Program-made: the position numbers and the translations under genes | Part shown: positions 13,446-18,227 of the stretch, in pieces | Layout of the letters: every line of letters starts with the position of its first letter | Position numbering within the stretch: position 1 is the first letter of the stretch | Notes under the pieces: model-generated | Told to the model about the DNA's origin: nothing | Databases searched by the model: none | The model's input: only the letters and a program-made list of their open reading frames with translations | DNA from: Patescibacteria group bacterium | GTDB taxonomy: Bacteria > Patescibacteriota > Minisyncoccia > UBA6257 > JAAZHW01 | Direction: 5' to 3' | DNA: 18,227 bases | Assembly (NCBI GenBank): GCA_022711075.1 | Contig: JAKLFS010000006.1 | Coordinates: forward strand, 1 to 18,227

Positions 13446-13784
13446 TTAGGCCGCGGGGATTTCGGGCGCGGCTTCTGATTTCGGCTGAGCAACTGCTTCC
13501 GCTTTTTCTTCAGTTTTTGATTTTTTGATTTTAACCGGCCGTTTCGCGCCTTCCAGAATTCCAGCCGTCACCAATAAATTATAAACGGTGTCGGATAATT
13601 GAGCGCCTTCTTTAATCCTTTCTTTTACCCTTTCAGCTTTAAAATTAAACTGATCGGTCTTGGGATTGTAAAAGCCGAGGTCTTCAATAAAACGGCCGTC
13701 TAATTTGGACCGTTTTTCCGCCACCACTAAACGAAAACTGATTTGTTTTTTCTTGCCAATTGGCTTCAATCTTAGAACTAACAT
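13446..13784 (-). CDS. rpsP: Small ribosomal subunit protein bS16
   Basis: The protein has 112 residues. Residues 1-82 match bS16: MLVLRLKPIGKKKQISFRLVV, then DGRFIEDLGFYNP (29-41) and the ERIKEGAQLSDTVYNLL helix (55-71). The last 30 residues are a Lys/Glu/Ala/Pro-rich tail beyond the usual length of about 80-90. S16 is an early assembly protein of the 30S body. The promoter at 13793-13820 has its -10 box 8 nt before the ATG, so the mRNA is nearly leaderless. rimM and trmD, its usual partners in other bacteria, are not next to it here; a DJ-1-like gene follows instead. Confidence 0.95.
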   Translation of the reverse strand: MLVLRLKPIGKKKQISFRLVVAEKRSKLDGRFIEDLGFYNPKTDQFNFKAERVKERIKEGAQLSDTVYNLLVTAGILEGAKRPVKIKKSKTEEKAEAVAQPKSEAAPEIPAA

Positions 13785-13792
13785 ATGTTTTG

Positions 13793-13820
13793 ATTATAGA
13801 CAGATTCTGAAAAAAAGCAA
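13793..13820 (-). promoter_or_regulatory. Promoter of rpsP
   Basis: Reverse strand TTGCTT (13820-13815), 16-nt spacer, perfect TATAAT (13798-13793). The predicted start leaves only about 2 nt before the rpsP ATG. Confidence 0.7.
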
Positions 13821-13832
13821 TATTGACGCCGG

Positions 13833-16091
13833 CTACTCCGCTTCTTCCAGTTTCAGCGAAATTGCCTTGGAAATTCCCTCTTCGGCCATGCTGATACCGT
13901 AAAGAATCTGCGAAACTTCCATTGTGGAACGATTATGCGTAATAATGACGAATTGGGTTTGGGATTTCAACTCGCTTAAAATTTTAGCGAACTTACGGGC
14001 ATTGGACTCATCCAAGGCGGCGTCCACTTCGTCTAAAACGATAAATGGCGGCTGCATCACGCCGACAATGGCGAATAAAGCGCTGATGGAAACTAAGGAG
14101 CGTTCTCCGCCAGACAACAAGTCCAAGCTTTTTATTTTCTTTTTTGGCAAATCGATGGAAAAATCAATGCCTGGTTCAACTTCTTTTTTAACCTCGGGAT
14201 TATCAACCTTTACTTCACTAGTAGCCGCAACCTCTCCTTCCACTCCGGCTGGAACCAAAGCTTTATCCTCTCCCTCGGCTTCCTCTTTGGTTTTACGAAT
14301 CGGTTGAACCAGAAGTAATTTCGCTTTTCCGCCGCCAAACATTAAACGAAAATATTTATTAAACTCTTCATTGATGATTTTTAGGCGAGAAACGAATTCT
14401 GTGTCAATTTTTTCCGTCAGCTCCTCAATGATATTGGTTAAATTGACTTCGGCTTTTTCCAAATCTTCCAATTCCCGAGACAGAAAATCATAACGCTCCT
14501 CTGTTTCTCTGGCTTCTTTTACAAGAATTTCATCAACCTCTCCGATGGCCGCCAAGTCATGACGCAATCTCAACGTTTTCATTTCCAAATCATCCAAACT
14601 GCCGTCAAAATCCGCCTTGGATAATTCTTCGGCCACCTCAAAGTTTTTGATCTTTTCCCAAATAAATTCATCGGCCGCCAAATTGGATTCTTTTAACTTC
14701 ATCAGTAAATCTGACTCGCGCAGCTTGGCCCGTTCACTGGATAAAAGCAGATCATTCATTTCCTGATTCAAAGAACTGACGCTCATTCTCTGTTTTTGAA
14801 TTTTAATAAGAATATCGTGGGTATCCGCACCCATTTGCTCGTCTTTTTGGCGCAATTCGTCCAATTTTTGGTTGAAACTTTTAATTCGCTCATCCAGCAG
14901 CTTTGTTTTCTGAAAGAATGAGTCCCTTTGCGCTTCCAATTGATTTTGCTCGCTGCCCAAATCGTCATTTTTTCGCTCAATTTTGAAAACGAGATTTATT
15001 TTTTCTATTAATTCCCGGATTTCCCGACGAATTTCCTCCAAATCATCCAAGACAATAACTTTCTCTAAGAGTTCCCGGGCAGTCTGCAAAGTTTTTTCCA
15101 ATTCTTGAAAATTAGGCTGAGAAACGGCCTTGGGAACTGACAATCTTTTCATTCCCTCAATTTTTCCCTCAATCTGACCCAATTCTCTGGAGATCCCGTT
15201 TCGCTCCTGCTCTAATTTTTCGATCTGGAACCGCAAATTTTTAAACTCCTGGGAAAAATCAGGCCGCTGTTTTTCCAAACGCTCGAATTCTTTTTCCAGT
15301 TCAGTCAGTATTTTTTCTTCTTGACCCGCTGATTCGCGGAATTTATGCAATTTTTCATCCGCCTCATTCTTAATTCGATAAACTTCTTGGAATTTAGCGC
15401 TGAAGAACAAACGTTCCAGGAGCTGTAAATTATTTACCATTTCTTCGCGCCTTTCCCAGCGGCCGACTTGCCGCCTCAAAGAACGCAAATGCGGCCGTAA
15501 TTCTTCAAGCAGCGCCCGCGTTTTCTCCAAATTCTCTTCGGTGGAAATCAAACGCCGTTTTGCCTCTTCTTTTTTAAGCTGGAATTCCCGAAGCCCCAGG
15601 CTCTCTTCAATCATTGACCGCCTCTCCCGAGGCGAAGCCTTTAAAATGGCATCAGCCGAACCTTGATTCATTATAGTCAAGCCTTGACTGCCTACTTTGG
15701 CTTTGGCCAATAGTTCCACCACGTCTTTCAATCGGACATTGCTTTGATTGATCAAATATTCCGCTTCGCTGTCACGATTTATTTTTCTCGTCACCACTAT
15801 TTCCTTGAAATCAACTGGCAGTTCGCCTTCGGCATTATCCAAAGTAATGGAGACTTGAGCCAAAGACATCCGGCTACGATTGGGCGTACCGCCGAAAATG
15901 ATTTCATCGGAACGTCCCACCCGCAAGCTTTTCAAATCCCGTTCGCCCAAAACCCAACGAATGGCATCCACCACGTTGGATTTACCACTGCCGTTAGGAC
16001 CGACAATAGCTGTCACATTGGCGGGAAAAGAAAAAATCGTTTTATTGGCAAACGATTTAAATCCTAAAATTTCCAAGCTTTTTAAACGCAT
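13833..16091 (-). CDS. smc: SMC-family ATPase lacking an evident hinge
   Basis: The protein has 752 residues, against roughly 1,170-1,190 for ordinary bacterial SMC. The N-terminal lobe is typical: IVGPNGSGKSN (29-39) Walker A, VDAIRWVLGE, then the R-loop/Q-loop region. The C-terminal lobe has LSGGERSL (signature, from 659), FIVLDEVDAALDE (Walker B, D687/E688) and FVIITHN. Between them lie two coiled-coil stretches with only a short Val/Ile/Leu-rich joint around residues 330-370, where the folded hinge dimerisation domain of about 150 residues should be. The C-terminal lobe also has an extra Glu/Val/Lys-rich insertion before KIKSLDLLSGG. SMC normally compacts and segregates chromosomes; RecN-like use is an alternative. 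It starts 1 nt after rnc and ends rpmF-nusB-rnc-smc. No scpA or scpB is in the window. Confidence 0.88.
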   Translation of the reverse strand: MRLKSLEILGFKSFANKTIFSFPANVTAIVGPNGSGKSNVVDAIRWVLGERDLKSLRVGRSDEIIFGGTPNRSRMSLAQVSITLDNAEGELPVDFKEIVVTRKINRDSEAEYLINQSNVRLKDVVELLAKAKVGSQGLTIMNQGSADAILKASPRERRSMIEESLGLREFQLKKEEAKRRLISTEENLEKTRALLEELRPHLRSLRRQVGRWERREEMVNNLQLLERLFFSAKFQEVYRIKNEADEKLHKFRESAGQEEKILTELEKEFERLEKQRPDFSQEFKNLRFQIEKLEQERNGISRELGQIEGKIEGMKRLSVPKAVSQPNFQELEKTLQTARELLEKVIVLDDLEEIRREIRELIEKINLVFKIERKNDDLGSEQNQLEAQRDSFFQKTKLLDERIKSFNQKLDELRQKDEQMGADTHDILIKIQKQRMSVSSLNQEMNDLLLSSERAKLRESDLLMKLKESNLAADEFIWEKIKNFEVAEELSKADFDGSLDDLEMKTLRLRHDLAAIGEVDEILVKEARETEERYDFLSRELEDLEKAEVNLTNIIEELTEKIDTEFVSRLKIINEEFNKYFRLMFGGGKAKLLLVQPIRKTKEEAEGEDKALVPAGVEGEVAATSEVKVDNPEVKKEVEPGIDFSIDLPKKKIKSLDLLSGGERSLVSISALFAIVGVMQPPFIVLDEVDAALDESNARKFAKILSELKSQTQFVIITHNRSTMEVSQILYGISMAEEGISKAISLKLEEAE

Positions 16092-16092
16092 A

Positions 16093-16785
16093 TTACCACC
16101 CTTTTGTCTCTAAACCGTTTTTAGCGGCGTTAATTTCCGCCGCCTGTTTAGACGGACCCTCCCCCTCAGCGACTAGTTCGTCGGCCAAATAAACCGCCAT
16201 CTTAAAATGTTTATCATGATCCGGACCCCATTCTTCTACCACCTTATAAACCGGTGTCAAACCAACGGCTGCCTGAGCCCTTTCCTGAAACAAACTTTTC
16301 GGATCTTTGAATCTCTTTTCCTCAATGATAGCGGTTAATTTAGTTTTTATCAGATGTTTATCAATGAATTTCTTGGCTTTTTTATAATCCTGATCCAGAT
16401 AAAGCGCGCCGATAAAAGCTTCAAAAGTATTGGCTAAGATATAATTCCGTCCCCGACCCGTATCTTTGGCTTCACCCTTGGAAAGCAAAATAAAATCATT
16501 GAAACCCAGTTCCGTGGACGTTTTCGCCAAAGTGTCGGCATTAACCAAAGAAGCGCGCAAACTGGTTAGGTATCCTTCCGGTTCGTTGGGAAATTCCTCA
16601 AATAAATATTCACTGACTACCAATTCCAAAACCGCGTCTCCCAAAAATTCCAGACGCTCGTTATGACCCAACCGCCAATGAGAATTCTCATTAAGATAGG
16701 AACGGTGGGTAAAAGCCTGTTTCAATAAATCAAGGTTATGAAACTTTATCTCCAATTGTTCTTCAAGCTGCGAAAAATCCGTCAT
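16093..16785 (-). CDS. rnc: Ribonuclease III
   Basis: The protein has 230 residues from ATG 16785, four nt after the nusB stop. The frame is open further upstream, but that would overlap nusB by more than 130 nt. The nuclease domain carries the family signature NERLEFLGD (42-50; E43, E46, D50), and a double-stranded RNA binding domain follows (about 157-227, DPKSLFQERAQ to SKQAAEINAAKNGL). The second metal-binding pair, Asp and Glu in ADTVEA of E. coli, is N119 and E122 here (ANTFEA), so one acidic ligand is replaced while the essential Glu remains. It cuts double-stranded RNA, for example rRNA precursors. It overlaps no neighbour. Confidence 0.95.
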   Translation of the reverse strand: MTDFSQLEEQLEIKFHNLDLLKQAFTHRSYLNENSHWRLGHNERLEFLGDAVLELVVSEYLFEEFPNEPEGYLTSLRASLVNADTLAKTSTELGFNDFILLSKGEAKDTGRGRNYILANTFEAFIGALYLDQDYKKAKKFIDKHLIKTKLTAIIEEKRFKDPKSLFQERAQAAVGLTPVYKVVEEWGPDHDKHFKMAVYLADELVAEGEGPSKQAAEINAAKNGLETKGW

Positions 16786-16789
16786 AAAC

Positions 16790-17266
16790 TTAATTGGTCT
16801 CTTTTGGAGTTTCGGATTTCTTGTCGCCAGTTTGCTTTTCCGCGATTTGGCGATAGATCGTTCCCAAAACGCCATTGATGAATTTTCCGGAAGAATCTCC
16901 GCCAAAAGTTTTGGCCAACTCAATGGCCTCGTTAATCGCCACCTTTGGTGGAACCTCTTCGGGATTACCGAAAACCAATTCCGAAAGTCCGATCCTTAAA
17001 ATATTGCGATCAATAATGTTGATTTGATCAATTGGCCAAGCCGGCGCCGCCTGCCGAATAATATTATTTATCTCATCCAAATGGTCAATTAGATTCTTAG
17101 CGATACGATAAACAAAATCCGGCTCGTCAATCCCCTCGGCCAAAGACTGCATATTGCGATCAATGATCGCTAACAGATCCGCATCCTTGCCCTCTTTAAG
17201 CTTATAAAAATCCCACTCATAAAGGGATTGCAATAAAACCGAACGACAAAGATGACGCGTAGCCAT
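16790..17266 (-). CDS. nusB: Transcription antitermination factor NusB
   Basis: The protein has 158 residues, all helical, matching NusB. It starts [20 protein letters not shown] and has the family patterns in the [15 protein letters not shown] helix and the [30 protein letters not shown] segment. The C-terminus adds a short charged tail. NusB with S10 binds boxA RNA and keeps RNA polymerase processive on rRNA operons. It begins 2 nt after rpmF and runs into rnc with a 4-nt gap, placing rRNA antitermination and rRNA processing in one transcript. Confidence 0.94.
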   Translation of the reverse strand: MATRHLCRSVLLQSLYEWDFYKLKEGKDADLLAIIDRNMQSLAEGIDEPDFVYRIAKNLIDHLDEINNIIRQAAPAWPIDQINIIDRNILRIGLSELVFGNPEEVPPKVAINEAIELAKTFGGDSSGKFINGVLGTIYRQIAEKQTGDKKSETPKETN

Positions 17267-17268
17267 AA

Positions 17269-17499
17269 TTATTTTTTAAGCTCTTTTTGGCGAGTTCTTT
17301 TTTCCTTTTTAGAAAGCCTCGCCAAAACATCAATTACTTCTTTACCCTTGTAAAAACCGCAGTTAGCGCAATATTGATGCGGCCTAATGGCCGCGTTGCA
17401 TTTGGGACAAGCAATCAAATTGCCTTTTTTCAAAGCCAAATGCGACCGCCGTCTCGCAGTTTTTCCATGAGTATGATGCTTAGTTGGTACTCCTCCCAT
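17269..17499 (-). CDS. rpmF: Large ribosomal subunit protein bL32
   Basis: The protein has 76 residues. [20 protein letters not shown] is a bL32 start, and a four-Cys zinc site follows (CPKC at 31-34, CANC at 44-47), so this is the zinc-binding form. The C-terminus is a long basic Lys/Arg helix. L32 is a late, peripheral 50S protein. It heads the rpmF-nusB-rnc-smc operon, from the promoter at 17547-17575 with a leader of about 40 nt. No Shine-Dalgarno precedes the ATG. Confidence 0.95.
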   Translation of the reverse strand: MGGVPTKHHTHGKTARRRSHLALKKGNLIACPKCNAAIRPHQYCANCGFYKGKEVIDVLARLSKKEKRTRQKELKK

Positions 17500-17546
17500 A
17501 GTGAATAGTGATGGATAAATTAGATGATAAACGACTTGAATAAGGC

Positions 17547-17575
17547 TATCTTAAACGATTTGCGGCTTTTTGACA
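17547..17575 (-). promoter_or_regulatory. Promoter of the rpmF-nusB-rnc-smc operon
   Basis: Reverse strand TTGTCA (17575-17570), 17-nt spacer, TAAGAT (17552-17547). The -35 box begins 7 nt after the trpS stop. The start would be near 17540. Confidence 0.65.
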
Positions 17576-17581
17576 AGCTTT

Positions 17582-18227
17582 TTAGATTAAGCCGACTTTT
17601 TTCTTTACTTCTTTTAAAGTTTTCTGAGCGGTTATCCTGGCCTTCTTGGCGCCAGCCTGATAAATCTTCAGCGCTTTTTTCTTTTGCCTCATTAAATCCG
17701 CTCTTTTTTGGCGGAACGGAGCAAAATGCGCAACCATCGCTTTGGCCAAATCGTTTTTCAATTCGCTGTAGCGCAGACGATCCAAATCAATTCCGTTATT
17801 GGAGAACAAACTTTTGAATTTGTTGGAATCGAAATCTTGAAGCAATAGTAACAGATTGTTTACGGCCGCCTCCATTTTTTCAAACTCCGGATGTTCAATA
17901 CCACGCCGGCTGGGCTCGAAAATAATTTCACCTTGAACTAAATAAATTTTTTCAAATAAATCGTTTGAGGCCGTCGTCGCTCCCCGGATTTTTTCAAAAA
18001 TCTCCGTCGGCTCGTCAAAAACGCCGATGTAAGAATCGCCGACGCTCTTGGACATTTTTTCCAAAGGATTTTTAAGGCTCATCAAGCGAGCAGCTTTGGT
18101 CAGCAGAGCTTTGGGCTCCGGAAAAGTCTTTCCATAACGCTTATTAAAGCGCCTGGCGGTTTCCCGAGCCAATTCCAAATGCTGCAGCTGATCGCCTCCC
18201 ACTGGCACTGCTTCGGCCTTAAAAAGT
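17582..18227 (-). CDS. trpS: Tryptophanyl-tRNA synthetase, C-terminal part (runs off the right edge)
   Basis: About 214 residues are visible and the frame continues past 18227. The first residues, LFKAEAVPVGGDQLQHLELAR, correspond to the class I synthetase segment where TrpRS has 'VPVGxDQxxHxELAR'. The ATP-binding loop KMSKS is intact (NPLEKMSKSVGDSYIGVFDE), followed by the TrpRS-type 'I-x-x-K-I-x-x-A-x-T' segment (IFEKIRGATTASN) and the helical C-terminal domain ending in a Lys-rich tail. It charges tRNA-Trp. TyrRS is less likely because of the GDQ-QH-ELAR pattern and the linker after KMSKS. The start and the HIGH motif are outside the window. Confidence 0.92.
   Translation of the reverse strand, partial: LFKAEAVPVGGDQLQHLELARETARRFNKRYGKTFPEPKALLTKAARLMSLKNPLEKMSKSVGDSYIGVFDEPTEIFEKIRGATTASNDLFEKIYLVQGEIIFEPSRRGIEHPEFEKMEAAVNNLLLLLQDFDSNKFKSLFSNNGIDLDRLRYSELKNDLAKAMVAHFAPFRQKRADLMRQKKKALKIYQAGAKKARITAQKTLKEVKKKVGLI

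Noticed and set aside
13924..14307. 127-codon plus-strand frame opposite the smc head domain
   Set aside because: It mirrors conserved SMC ATPase codons and has no family resemblance of its own.
16786..16923. 46 extra N-terminal residues for RNase III
   Set aside because: They overlap nusB by over 130 nt and resemble no RNase III; the ATG 4 nt after the nusB stop gives a normal start.

Overview
The window looks like chromosomal DNA of a Candidate Phyla Radiation (Patescibacteria, probably Parcubacteria-like) bacterium. The signs are AT-rich DNA with tightly packed core genes, 1-15 nt gaps between operon members, an SMC-like protein far below normal size, almost no Shine-Dalgarno sequences, tRNA genes without an encoded CCA, and a surface protein with the N-terminal 'KGF' plus hydrophobic stretch I associate with these phyla. 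UGA is a stop codon here: a release factor 2 gene with its autoregulatory frameshift is present. The lineage assignment is inference.

Layout, left to right. 1-129 (-): start of a membrane-anchored protein. 228-2396 (+): accessory region with tRNA-Gln, a surface-anchored amidohydrolase-like protein and an MliC-type lysozyme inhibitor, closed by a bidirectional terminator. 2509-4701 (-): typA (with a terminator-like hairpin in its leader) and a small zinc-ribbon gene. 4707-7976 (-): prfB-ftsE-ftsX-yqeY. 8003-8074 (-): tRNA-Thr. 8114-8318 (-): a self-contained mini-gene for a 32-residue protein, not recognised. 8440-12379 (-): murJ-lepA-ftsB-like, then tRNA-Gly. 12391-12849 (+): rnpB, divergent from murJ. 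12883-13820 (-): rpsP and a DJ-1/PfpI-like gene. 13833-17575 (-): rpmF-nusB-rnc-smc. 17582-18227 (-): 3' part of trpS.

The genes serve translation (RF2, TypA, LepA, S16, L32, TrpRS, three tRNAs), RNA processing (RNase P RNA, RNase III, NusB), cell-wall growth and division (FtsE, FtsX, FtsB-like, MurJ) and chromosome organisation (SMC-like). The left end faces the environment.

The most unusual items are: (1) the 32-residue mini-gene, which has a near-consensus promoter, the only perfect Shine-Dalgarno seen, GC-rich codons and a strong terminator; (2) several promoters whose -10 box sits 6-9 nt before the ATG, predicting leaderless or nearly leaderless mRNAs; (3) RNase P RNA that lacks the L15 GGU loop, matching CCA-less tRNA genes; (4) an RF2 frameshift site with a hairpin where a Shine-Dalgarno is usual; (5) a heptamer-repeat insertion inside lepA; (6) an SMC with no visible hinge. 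All calls come from reading the sequence; no database search was run.
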